NCBI GenBank assembly: GCA_900548265.1
Contig: URKG01000014.1
Span: 1-44,592, forward strand
Length of the DNA: 44,592 nt
Direction of reading: 5' to 3'
Origin: an uncultured Collinsella sp.
GTDB lineage: Bacteria > Actinomycetota > Coriobacteriia > Coriobacteriales > Coriobacteriaceae
The position numbers were made by a program, and so were the translations under genes. The notes beneath the pieces were generated by a model. It searched no databases and was not told where the DNA came from. It saw nothing but the letters and a program-made list of their open reading frames with translations. Each line of letters begins with the position of its first letter. Position 1 is the first letter of the stretch. Positions 15,334 to 23,319 of this stretch are shown in pieces.

Positions 15334-16299
15334 TTACTTCAACGATGCAAGAAGGTGTTCGGCGGCACCGATGAGCGGAGCATCGCCCTCCAGAGAACCG
15401 ATGAGGATCGGCGTGTCCTGAAGCGGATCGAGCGCCTGGCTGGCATAGCCCTCGTGCACCGAATCCTTCCACGTCTGCGAACGCCAATCGGGACCTTGGT
15501 GAATCACGCCGCCCGAAAGCACGATGACCTCAGGGTCCAGAATGTTAGCGAGCGAGCCCAAGCTGGCACCCAGCGCAAAGCCGGCGTCATGGATGACCTC
15601 GGTCGCCTTTGCGTCGCCCGCACGGCACAGGTCGTTCACGTCGCGACCGACCGAAGGACGGCTGGGGTCGACGCGACCAAAGCGCTCATCGTACATACGA
15701 CCAATGGAAGTGCCCGAAGCAACCGACTCAAGATGACCAGAACGTCCGCAGGCGCAGGGAATGCCGGCGGCAGCCGAGCACTCGATGTGGCCCATATGAC
15801 CGGCAGCACCATGGAAGCCCTGCATCACGCGGCCGTTCTCGACATATGCGCCGCCGATGCCCGTGCCGATGCCCAGGCACAAGACGGAGAACTTGCCCTT
15901 GCCGACGCCCCAGTGGGCCTCGCCCAGAGCATGAGCCTGCACGTCGCCCACAACGGCAACGGGGAGACCAAGGTCCTCGCGCAGACGCGGCCCCAACTGA
16001 ACGCCGGACCAGCCGGGCATAATCTCGTTGGCATACGCGATGGCGCCCGTCTTGGGATCGACGACGCCTGCGGCACCGATACCGACACCGAGGACCTCGA
16101 CATCGGGATTCGCCTCAAGAGCAGCCTTGATGGACGCCTCGATACGCTGGAAGACGGCCTCGCCGCCCTCCTGGGCCTCGGTAGGAACCTCGGCCTCAAA
16201 AACGGGATGGGGCACGCTGCCGTCAGCCGGGTACTCCATAATGGCGGTCGCGATCTTAGTTCCGCCGATATCGACAGAGCAGACGTACTTGTTCTCCAT
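15334..16299 (-). CDS. nanK: ROK-family N-acetylmannosamine kinase NanK
   Basis: Phosphorylates ManNAc to ManNAc-6-P, second step of the pathway. 321 residues from the ATG at 16299 (AAGGAGA five bases upstream). Phosphate-binding DIGGTKIATAI is at residues 10-20, the catalytic Asp119 in VVGDVQAHALGE, GTGIGG at 145-150, and the ROK zinc block GH (167-168) followed by CACGRSGHLE (182-191). The third zinc Cys of the usual CxCGxxGC is His189 here. ROK kinases also act on glucose or GlcNAc; the ManNAc assignment rests on the neighbours nanA and nanE. Confidence 0.85.
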   Translation of the reverse strand: MENKYVCSVDIGGTKIATAIMEYPADGSVPHPVFEAEVPTEAQEGGEAVFQRIEASIKAALEANPDVEVLGVGIGAAGVVDPKTGAIAYANEIMPGWSGVQLGPRLREDLGLPVAVVGDVQAHALGEAHWGVGKGKFSVLCLGIGTGIGGAYVENGRVMQGFHGAAGHMGHIECSAAAGIPCACGRSGHLESVASGTSIGRMYDERFGRVDPSRPSVGRDVNDLCRAGDAKATEVIHDAGFALGASLGSLANILDPEVIVLSGGVIHQGPDWRSQTWKDSVHEGYASQALDPLQDTPILIGSLEGDAPLIGAAEHLLASLK

Positions 16300-16370
16300 G
16301 TCGTTCTCCTTAGGAGATAAAAACAACTACAGGAAATGAAGGCGGTGTTATCGCCGCAGCATGATAAAGG

Positions 16371-16467
16371 TTTCCCAGGTGCCCAAGGTTGGGGTGAAAG
16401 TGGTCGGGCGTTGACCTAATGGGTCACGCCCGACCACTTGAGCCCCAAGATCGGGTGCCTGGGGAAG
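16371..16467 (-). other. 97-base hairpin directly behind nanA
   Basis: Extended hairpin beginning three bases after the nanA stop codon. Core stem AAGTGGTCGGGCG/CGCCCGACCACTT (13 bp), continued inside by TGACC/GGTCA past one bulged T, and outside by TTGGGG/CCCCAA, CCC/GGG and TTCCCAGG/CCTGGGGAA with small internal loops. No T tract follows in the operon sense, so it is more likely a processing or 3'-protection structure than a terminator. Confidence 0.7.
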
Positions 16468-16469
16468 CT

Positions 16470-17390
16470 TTACAGGAGACCGTTGTCCTGGAGGACCTTC
16501 TTAATCGCCTCGACGTTCTCGCCGGTCATGGCCTTCACCGGGCGCGGCATGGTCGGGCTGTCGAAGATGCCCATGAGGTTCATAGCGGTCTTGAAGGCGC
16601 CGACACCACCGGCATAGCCCTGGACGCCCGAGGTGACATCCCAAATGTGGGAAATCTCGTTGAGGCGATCCTGCTCGGCCTTGACGGTAGCCCAGTCGCC
16701 GGCCTGAGCGGCCTTCCACTGACGCACGTAGCCCTCGGGCTCAACGTTGGCGAGACCCGGGACGGAACCGTCGGCGCCGCCGAGGTAAGCACCGTCGACG
16801 ACGACCTCGTGACCGGTGAGGATGCTCATCGGGTGGCCGTTCTTCTCGTTCTCCTGAACGAGGTAGCGGAACGAGATGTCATCACCCGAGGAATCCTTGA
16901 CGCCGGCCAGGACGCCCTCGGCGCCGAGCTTGGCAAGGAGCTTCCAGGGGAGCTTGGTGTGGACGCAGACGGGAATGTCATAGGCAAAGATGGGCAGGTC
17001 GAGCTCCTCGTGCAGGATGCGGAAGTGCTCCTCGACCTCGGTCATGCCCTGCAGGGCATAGAACGGGCAGGTGGCGACAAGCGCATCGGCACCCAGCTCC
17101 TGAGCGACCTTGCCGTGCTCGATCATGCGCTCGGTCTCGGTGTCGATGATGCCGACCAGAACGGGAACGCGGTGGTCGACGATGCGCACGGCCTCGGCGA
17201 TGATCTGACGGCGGCGCTCGTCGGTGGAGAAGACGACCTCGCCCGAAGAGCCCAGGAAGAACAGGCCATCGACGCCGGCATCGATCATGCGGTTGATGCT
17301 GCGCCCAAAGGAGGCAACATCGAGCTGGTGGTCTTCGGTATCGGGAACAACGACGGGAGGGATAACGCCGGTGAATTTCTGAGTTGCCAC
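16470..17390 (-). CDS. nanA: N-acetylneuraminate lyase-type aldolase NanA
   Basis: Class I aldolase of the DapA/NanA superfamily; in this operon it should split N-acetylneuraminate into ManNAc and pyruvate. The start is GTG at 17390, giving MATQKFTG, with AAGGAG six bases upstream; the upstream part of the open frame lacks a ribosome site. Seen in the 306 residues: GSSGE at 47-51, catalytic Tyr137 in FAYDIP and the Schiff-base Lys165 in GVKDSSGD, both at the same numbers as in E. coli NanA. Superfamily members such as dihydrodipicolinate synthase or KDG aldolase share these residues, so the substrate follows from context with nanK and nanE. Confidence 0.82.
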   Translation of the reverse strand: MATQKFTGVIPPVVVPDTEDHQLDVASFGRSINRMIDAGVDGLFFLGSSGEVVFSTDERRRQIIAEAVRIVDHRVPVLVGIIDTETERMIEHGKVAQELGADALVATCPFYALQGMTEVEEHFRILHEELDLPIFAYDIPVCVHTKLPWKLLAKLGAEGVLAGVKDSSGDDISFRYLVQENEKNGHPMSILTGHEVVVDGAYLGGADGSVPGLANVEPEGYVRQWKAAQAGDWATVKAEQDRLNEISHIWDVTSGVQGYAGGVGAFKTAMNLMGIFDSPTMPRPVKAMTGENVEAIKKVLQDNGLL

Positions 17391-17458
17391 AAGAATCTCC
17401 TTAGTTGTCTGGCGAGCGGCCCTATGCCGCCCACTCTTGTTGGCAGTGTCCAGGCCGT

Positions 17459-18310
17459 CTAGGCCAAAGAACACGGGTAGAACGTTTGGTTAAAGAAGTC
17501 GACGACTTCGTTTTCGAACGCATTGATGCGCTCGTGAGCGTATTTGGCATAGATGATATGCCTTCGGTCACACTCAAGACCGTTGAATACGGCAAACTGG
17601 CCCTTGGGATCGCTCACGACATCCATGAGCGATGTGCCCATGAGCACCGATCCGCGCACTCGAGACGACAGCGCCTCGAGGCCACCGGGAATTGGATTGG
17701 CAACCGCCGTGCAGGCAAGACCCTGCTCGTCCAGAGCAGAAACCGCCAGCGCGACTCCGCCGCCAAGGCCCTCGCCCCATGCAAAGATGCGGTCGGGGTC
17801 CATGCCATCAAGATTGCGCCCGACCTTCGCCATCGCGCAACCCCAACGGACGCGCTCGACAAAAGCGGGCGAAGCAATCCCCTGCTGCAGGTCGTCCGCA
17901 CCAGCAACATCGTCATCCAGCGCGAGGACGGCATACCCCATGGCGGCAAATCTCGTCATGTGATGCCAGCCGCGCACGGGCCGATCGATGTCATGGAACA
18001 TCAGGCACAGCGGCACGCGCTCAGATACTCGGGCACGACCGACAGGCTCAATCAAACGAGCGTGGACCGCATCGTCACCGAGCTCAAAGGAAACCTCCGA
18101 GTAACGGGCGCAGGGGTTAACAAAGTCAATTGCCGTAATGGCCAGGCCTTGAATCTCAAGATTCGGAGCGCATGTCTCTAAATCAGAAACATCTGCTTGG
18201 ACATCACCGTGCCAGTCCCGATATTCTGCGAGCCTTGACGAAACCGTTCCAGGAATTCCCACGAGCCCGGGGACTATCAGCTCGTCAACATTGCTCTCGC
18301 ACTTAGACAT
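17459..18310 (-). CDS. CE7 esterase paralogue without catalytic serine
   Basis: A 283-residue protein related to the adjacent CE7 esterase but with its active site broken. The nucleophile elbow reads WGEGLGGG (178-185), with Gly181 where the Ser of GxSxGG belongs. The oxyanion HGYPG is replaced by HDIDRP and the family GQGG by an unrelated stretch. Asp230 (in GTSLMDVVSD) and His259 (in YAHE) of the triad are kept. It is about 40 residues shorter in the middle. The ATG at 18310 overlaps the previous gene by eight bases (ATGTCTAA) with GGGGAGG upstream, and the frame is intact, so it is made and probably has a non-catalytic role such as binding O-acetylated sugar or partnering the intact esterase. 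A decaying duplicate is the alternative. Confidence 0.7.
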   Translation of the reverse strand: MSKCESNVDELIVPGLVGIPGTVSSRLAEYRDWHGDVQADVSDLETCAPNLEIQGLAITAIDFVNPCARYSEVSFELGDDAVHARLIEPVGRARVSERVPLCLMFHDIDRPVRGWHHMTRFAAMGYAVLALDDDVAGADDLQQGIASPAFVERVRWGCAMAKVGRNLDGMDPDRIFAWGEGLGGGVALAVSALDEQGLACTAVANPIPGGLEALSSRVRGSVLMGTSLMDVVSDPKGQFAVFNGLECDRRHIIYAKYAHERINAFENEVVDFFNQTFYPCSLA

Positions 18311-19280
18311 GAGCCTCCCCTCCCTCACAGAAAAACGGAATGATCAAATCATCAAAGTCCTGAATCTCCTCGTGGCCAAAGCCCTCAAAGAACTCATGAC
18401 GCTTGTCGCAGGACAGGTTGTTGTACACCGCAAACTGTGTCGCCGGCGGACAGACGATATCGGCCGTGCCCGTGCCAAACAGCACGGGGCATTTGACCAT
18501 AGGGGCAAAGTTCTTGGAATCGAAGTACGCCAGCTTGGCATAGGCTTCCTCGATACGAGTCGAGTCCTCGTCAAACCAGCGCGACCAATAGCGCAGGCCC
18601 TCATAGGCAATATCGTCGGCGTCCAGATCCCAAACCAGGCGGAAATCCGACAGGAAGGGATAGAGGATGGCGGCGCGATTGATAAGCTCGCTGTTAAGCG
18701 CGCAGGTCGCAATGCCCAAACCGCCGCCCTGCGATGCGCCGTTCACATATACGCGGGTAAGATCGATGCCCTCAAGCTCGCGAACGATACGGCACAGAAT
18801 GCGAATATCCTGATGTAGGCGGACATAGTAGAGGTTGGCCGGGTCGCCGTCGATACCGGCGACGATATGGCCCGCGACCGTCGTGCCCTCAAATCCACCA
18901 ATGTCCTCGGAGGGGCCTCCTTGGCCAGGACAATCGAGAGCAATGAGCGCCATGCCCATGCCCGCAAACGACGCCTGCTCAAACCAGCTGCGGCTTGCAC
19001 CCGGATACCCATGGAACTGAAGTACCAATGGCACAGGCTCGTCCGAGACGGGTTTAAGGTACTTGGCATGCAGGCGTGCACCACACATGCCGGTATACCA
19101 GAGGTCGAAAAACCGACAGGTCGCGGAATCCGCAACCGAAGCCGCCTCAATCTCGTAGTCGAGCTCGACAGCGTCGGCCTCGGCCATGCGGTCCTTCCAA
19201 AAGAGATCGAAATCCGATGGACGGGGCATAGCGCCTCGATATTCACCAAATTGCTGTTGTAGCTCCTGAGCACTTGGCAT
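18303..19280 (-). CDS. CE7-family (acetylxylan esterase/cephalosporin-C deacetylase) esterase
   Basis: Alpha/beta-hydrolase that removes O-acetyl groups from sugars. The 325 residues carry the whole CE7 set: RGAMPRPSDFDLFW near the start, oxyanion HGYPG (90-94), CPGQGG (117-122), nucleophile Ser183 in NGASQGGG, Asp274 in GTADIVCPP and His303 in GHEE. No signal peptide is visible, so it works in the cytoplasm on imported substrate. In a sialic acid operon the likely substrate is O-acetylated N-acetylneuraminate; the pneumococcal nan locus also carries a CE7 gene. Acetylated xylo-oligomers remain possible. It precedes the serine-less copy, with an eight-base overlap. Confidence 0.85.
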   Translation of the reverse strand: MPSAQELQQQFGEYRGAMPRPSDFDLFWKDRMAEADAVELDYEIEAASVADSATCRFFDLWYTGMCGARLHAKYLKPVSDEPVPLVLQFHGYPGASRSWFEQASFAGMGMALIALDCPGQGGPSEDIGGFEGTTVAGHIVAGIDGDPANLYYVRLHQDIRILCRIVRELEGIDLTRVYVNGASQGGGLGIATCALNSELINRAAILYPFLSDFRLVWDLDADDIAYEGLRYWSRWFDEDSTRIEEAYAKLAYFDSKNFAPMVKCPVLFGTGTADIVCPPATQFAVYNNLSCDKRHEFFEGFGHEEIQDFDDLIIPFFCEGGEAHV

Positions 19281-19316
19281 GGCTCGTGAACCCAGCCTTT
19301 CGAAATCGCAACGGAG

Positions 19317-19344
19317 GTGCGCCCGGCAAGGGAACCGGGCGCAC
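19317..19344 (-). other. Intercistronic hairpin between the transporter and esterase genes
   Basis: Perfect 10-bp stem (GTGCGCCCGG with CCGGGCGCAC) and an eight-base loop, 16 bases after the end of the ATPase gene. No T tract follows. It probably marks an mRNA processing or decay boundary between the uptake and catabolic parts of the operon. Confidence 0.6.
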
Positions 19345-19360
19345 GGGAGGGAAAGCGAGG

Positions 19361-20188
19361 CTACTCGCCGAGCTTGGGATGCAGCAGCGACGGCGCAGCG
19401 CCGAGCAGCATCTTGGTGTAGGGGTCCTGAGGGTGCTGGAAGACCTGCTTGGCCTCGCCCTGCTCGACAATCTTGCCGCCATTCATAACGATGATGTCGT
19501 CAGAGATATAGCGGACCGTCTGGATGTCATGGCTGATGAACACCATGGCCAGGCCGAGCTCCTTCTTAAGGTCGGTCAGCAGGTTCAGAATCTGCGCGCG
19601 GACCGAAACGTCCAGAGCAGAGGTGGGCTCGTCGGCGATGATGGCATCGGGGTTCAGCGACAGGGCACGGGCAATTGCGACGCGCTGGCGCTGGCCGCCC
19701 GAAAGCTGGCCGGGAAGAACCTCGGCGGCGGAGCTGGGCAGACCGGTGAGCTCCAAGAGCTCCTTGACGCGCTTCTCCTGCTCGGCCTCGGTACCCAGGT
19801 TGTGGACGCGCATGGGGTCGAGCAGTTGCTCGCGAACGACCATGCGGGGGTTGAGCGCCGTGGCTGGGTTCTGGAACACGACCGAGATGACGCGGCCCAT
19901 GTGGCGACGGTCCTCGGCGGTACGCTTGGTAACGTCCTTGCCCTTAAAGTAGACTTTGCCGCTCGTGGGGGCCTGCAAGCCGCACATGACGTTGGCGGTG
20001 GTGGACTTTCCGCAACCGGACTCGCCGACGATGCCGATGGTCTGTCCGGGCATGAGCTTAATCGTTACACCCTGGACGGCGTGAACCAGGTTGGGGTGCA
20101 GAATCGAGCCGGTACGGGTCCTAAAGGTGACGTGGACGTCATCAAGGAAGATGATCGGCTCGACGCCGTTGACTGCGGTTTCGCTCAT
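19361..20188 (-). CDS. ABC transporter ATP-binding protein, SatD/SiaI-like
   Basis: Second ATPase of the presumed sialic acid importer, 275 residues. Walker A GESGCGKST is at residues 55-63, then VFQNPATALNP, LSGGQRQR and AIIADEPTSALD. It lacks the cysteine-rich C-terminal tail of OppF. The ATG directly follows the stop of the fusion gene (TAGATG), with a near-perfect GGAGGTGAT ribosome site inside that gene. It pairs with the ATPase half of the fusion protein. Family certain; substrate from context. Confidence 0.9.
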   Translation of the reverse strand: MSETAVNGVEPIIFLDDVHVTFRTRTGSILHPNLVHAVQGVTIKLMPGQTIGIVGESGCGKSTTANVMCGLQAPTSGKVYFKGKDVTKRTAEDRRHMGRVISVVFQNPATALNPRMVVREQLLDPMRVHNLGTEAEQEKRVKELLELTGLPSSAAEVLPGQLSGGQRQRVAIARALSLNPDAIIADEPTSALDVSVRAQILNLLTDLKKELGLAMVFISHDIQTVRYISDDIIVMNGGKIVEQGEAKQVFQHPQDPYTKMLLGAAPSLLHPKLGE

Positions 20189-22204
20189 CTACATCACCTC
20201 CGCGTGAGGGGTCAAACCATTTGCCTTGAGCACCTCATCGGGGAGCTCGGAATAGAAGTGCTCGGTGCCGGGCACGCGCTTGAAGACCGGACGGGTGTCC
20301 AGGCCAATGCGCGGATGGCTCGAGCGGGGTGCGAAGCGATCGCCCTTGGGGAAATCGCGCGGGCTCGGAACGGCGCCGGGAACCTGGTGCAGGCGGCCCG
20401 AACCGCTCTCGATGGACAGGACGGAACCCAGAAGGCCGCGGGTGTACTCGTGAATCGGGTTGGTGAGCAGCTCCTTGGTGGGCGCTTGCTCGATAACCTG
20501 ACCGGCGTACATAACCGTGATGTTATGAGCGACCTCGGCGACCAGTGCCAGGTCGTGCGAAACGAAGATCATGGCAAAGCCGAGCTTGGCCTGAAGGTCG
20601 TTAAGCAGCTTGATGACCTGCTTCTGGACGGTAACGTCCAGAGCGGTCGTGGGCTCGTCGCAGATGACCAGCTTGGGGTCGCGGGTAAGGGCCATAGCGA
20701 TCAGAACGCGCTGACGCTGACCACCGGAAAGCTCATGCGGATAGCTCTCGAGCGTACGCTTGGGGTCGAGGCCCACGAGCTCCAGGAGCTCCTCGGCGCT
20801 ACGGGTGCCGCCACGCTTGGTGAGCTGCTTCATCTGAGCGGAAATGAGCATGGAGGGGTTGAGCGAGGACAGGGCGTCCTGATAGACCATGGCGATATCG
20901 GTACCGCGCAGGCCGAACCACTCCTTCTTGCTCATCTTGAGCAGGTCGCGGCCCTCCCAGAGAACCTCACCGGAAAGATGCTCGTCATCGTCGGTCAGGC
21001 CCATGATGGCCAGCGTGGTGATGGACTTACCGCAGCCGGACTCACCGACCAGGCCCATGGTCTGGCCAGGACGGACGTCAAAGTTGACGTGGTCGACGAC
21101 GTTGATGTCACCGTGGTGCTCAAACTGGATGCAGAAATCGCGGACCGAAAGGATCGGCTCGACGGACTCATCGGGCACATGGCGGTCGTTACGCTTGAGT
21201 TCGACATCGCGCAGAGCGCCAAGACGGGCGGACAGGGACTGAGCCTGCTCCTTGTAAGCGCGAACGGGGTCGGAGACCAGCAGGTCGGCCTCACGGCGCT
21301 TGGAGGAGTCGGTCGGATCCAGGGCAGCGGAGGGAGCAGCGGCCATGGCGTCAGTAATGCCCTCGGAGAGGATGTTGAGCGCCAGGCAGGTGATCATGAT
21401 GGCCAGGCCCGGGAACAGCGCCTGCCACCAACGGCCAGCGAGCACGCCGCCGCGGGCGTCGGCGAGGATGTTGCCCCAGGTAGCGGTGGGCTCCTGGATA
21501 CCAGCGCCGATGAAGGTCAGCGAGGCCTCGAAGATGATGGCGTCGGCGACCAGGGTAACGGTGAAGACCATAATCGGGGCGATGCAGTTACGCAGAACAT
21601 GCTTGATCAAAATCCACGGAGCCTTGGCGCCGGAAACGATGACCGCGCGGACATAGTCCTCGCCGTACTCGGACACGATGTTGGCGCGCACGATACGGGC
21701 AATCTGCGGAGTGTACATAAAGCCGATGGCGAAGATGATCGACGGCACGGAGTTGCCCAGGATGGAGACGAAGACGGCAGCAAGGGCGATGCCCGGGATG
21801 GACATGATGATGTCCAGGATGCGCATGATCGCCTCGGAAACGGACTTGCGCGAAACCGCCGCGAGGGCGCCCACGATCGAACCGCAGACCAGAGCCATGG
21901 CAGTGGCGCCAAAGCCGATGATCAGCGAGTAACGACCACCGTAGAGCATGCGCGACAGAATGTCGCGACCCTTATCGTCGGTACCGAAGATAAATCCGTT
22001 GCCGGGAGCCTGGCGAGCCGTAAAGATCTCGACCGGGCTATAGGGGGCAAGAAGGGGCGCCAGAATCGCGGTCAGGGCGACCAGCACCAGCACGACGGCG
22101 GCAATCTTAGAAGACAGCGTCATCTTCTTCCAGCCACCGAGCTTGAGCCCCTTGGAGGCAGCTTTCTCGAGCTGCTCGGTTTGCTTCTCTCGAATCTTTA
22201 CCAT
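20189..22204 (-). CDS. Fused ABC permease-ATPase, SatC/SiaG-like
   Basis: One 671-residue chain joins a DppC-type permease and a DppD-type ATPase. Permease half: about residues 30-290, six membrane segments, GTDDKGRDIL at 74-83 and the EAA loop at about 187-212. A charged linker (about 300-345) leads to the ATPase: Walker A GESGCGKS (387-394), YQDALSSLNP, LSGGQRQR (492-499), VICDEPTTALD. The tail has FAPRSSHP in place of the cysteine-rich segment. Such fusions are known in the sialic acid importers SatABCD of Haemophilus ducreyi and SiaEFGI of Corynebacterium glutamicum, which supports the substrate call. Starts three bases after the permease gene. Confidence 0.92.
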   Translation of the reverse strand: MVKIREKQTEQLEKAASKGLKLGGWKKMTLSSKIAAVVLVLVALTAILAPLLAPYSPVEIFTARQAPGNGFIFGTDDKGRDILSRMLYGGRYSLIIGFGATAMALVCGSIVGALAAVSRKSVSEAIMRILDIIMSIPGIALAAVFVSILGNSVPSIIFAIGFMYTPQIARIVRANIVSEYGEDYVRAVIVSGAKAPWILIKHVLRNCIAPIMVFTVTLVADAIIFEASLTFIGAGIQEPTATWGNILADARGGVLAGRWWQALFPGLAIMITCLALNILSEGITDAMAAAPSAALDPTDSSKRREADLLVSDPVRAYKEQAQSLSARLGALRDVELKRNDRHVPDESVEPILSVRDFCIQFEHHGDINVVDHVNFDVRPGQTMGLVGESGCGKSITTLAIMGLTDDDEHLSGEVLWEGRDLLKMSKKEWFGLRGTDIAMVYQDALSSLNPSMLISAQMKQLTKRGGTRSAEELLELVGLDPKRTLESYPHELSGGQRQRVLIAMALTRDPKLVICDEPTTALDVTVQKQVIKLLNDLQAKLGFAMIFVSHDLALVAEVAHNITVMYAGQVIEQAPTKELLTNPIHEYTRGLLGSVLSIESGSGRLHQVPGAVPSPRDFPKGDRFAPRSSHPRIGLDTRPVFKRVPGTEHFYSELPDEVLKANGLTPHAEVM

Positions 22205-22207
22205 AAT

Positions 22208-23164
22208 CTACACCGTCCTGATGCGCGGGTTGATGAGCAGGTAGAGCATGTCAACCACGATGTTGATGATGATGAAAGCAAGAGCAACGACGATGACGAC
22301 GCCCTGAACCAGGTTCGCCTCGTTGCCCTGAACGCCCTGCAGAATCGCAGTACCCATGCCGGGGAGGTTGAAGATGACCTCGATGACGACAGCACCGCCC
22401 ATGAGGTAGCCGATCTTAAGACCGAGGGTGGTGACCGGGGTGATCAGTGCGTTGCGCAAAACGTTGATGCCGACGACGACCTTCTCGGGAACGCCGGCGC
22501 CGCGAGCCATACGGACATAGTCCTTATCGAGCTCCTCGACCATGGCCGTACGCACGATACGAGTCATCTGGCCCGTCAGCGGGAATGCCAGAGCGATAGC
22601 GGGCATGATCATACGTCCCAGATAGCCAGCCGGGTTGGTGGTGAAGTGAGGCAGAGCACCGGACGCCGGGAGCACCTTAAGGTAGGAAGAGAACAGCAGA
22701 ATCAACAGAACGGCAAGCCAGAACGACGGGGTTGCCAAGCCGGCGATGGAGAAGACGCGGATCACTTGGTCCGGCCATTTATCGCGATACAGTGCCGCGA
22801 TGACGCCGAGCAAAAACGAGACGACCGCGCCGATGGCAAGACCGATAAAGGTCAGCTGCATCGTGACGGGCAGGGCCGTGGAGATGCGCTTGGCAACGGA
22901 GTTGCGAGCAGCACCATAGGTGCCCATGTCACCATGGATCAAATCGCCCATGTAGCGCACGTAGCGCACGGGCCAGGGGTCGTCCAGACCATACTTCTCA
23001 TGGTACTCGGCAACCGCCTCGGGCGAGGCACCGTCACCCAACGCCGTATAGGCGGGGTCGGTCTTGGAGAACGACATAAGGAAGAACACCAGGACGGTGA
23101 CGCCCAATGCCATGATCGGCAGCGCCACGAGACGCCTTCCAATCAAACGTAGAAAGTTGTTCAC
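22208..23164 (-). CDS. ABC transporter permease, SatB/SiaF-like (DppB type)
   Basis: Membrane component, 318 residues from a GTG at 23164 that has AAAGGGGAG upstream; the ATG further up lacks one. N-terminal segment RRLVALPIMALGVTVLVFFL, conserved HGDMGTYGAARNSV, EAA loop ARGAGVPEKVVVGINVLRN, and NLPGMGTAILQGVQG near the end are all typical of DppB. It forms the pore together with the permease half of the fusion protein encoded three bases downstream. Confidence 0.92.
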   Translation of the reverse strand: MNNFLRLIGRRLVALPIMALGVTVLVFFLMSFSKTDPAYTALGDGASPEAVAEYHEKYGLDDPWPVRYVRYMGDLIHGDMGTYGAARNSVAKRISTALPVTMQLTFIGLAIGAVVSFLLGVIAALYRDKWPDQVIRVFSIAGLATPSFWLAVLLILLFSSYLKVLPASGALPHFTTNPAGYLGRMIMPAIALAFPLTGQMTRIVRTAMVEELDKDYVRMARGAGVPEKVVVGINVLRNALITPVTTLGLKIGYLMGGAVVIEVIFNLPGMGTAILQGVQGNEANLVQGVVIVVALAFIIINIVVDMLYLLINPRIRTV

Positions 23165-23204
23165 GTTCTCTCCCCTTTCTTTTGTCGGTAGGACCAACTG
23201 GTAT

Positions 23205-23259
23205 ATGAGTATGGATACTCATTACAAGACCCAAGCGACATCGAGGCCGCCCGGGTCTT
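23205..23259 (-). other. Two hairpins between binding-protein and permease genes
   Basis: First in the operon sense, AAGACCC/GGGTCTT (23226-23259, 7 bp, 20-base loop); then the near-palindrome ATGAGTAT-two bases-ATACTCAT (23205-23222). Neither is followed by a T tract. Their place behind a binding-protein gene suggests protection of that message end, as with oppA in this window. Confidence 0.5.
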
Positions 23260-23319
23260 TGTTTCAACTATGAGGACGTTGCCTTACGACCGACGCCCCA
23301 CATATGACTCAAGCGAGTC

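Noticed and set aside
16371..16467. Intrinsic terminator ending the message after nanA
   Set aside because: The stem is long but no T tract follows in the operon sense, and nanK and nanE need the same transcript or an unseen promoter; kept as a processing hairpin.
19274..23152. Very long plus-strand open frame (1,292 codons) opposite the sialic acid importer genes
   Set aside because: It is the mirror of well-recognised ABC transporter genes on the minus strand; high GC in third positions keeps the antisense frame open. Its product is low-complexity and matches no family I know.
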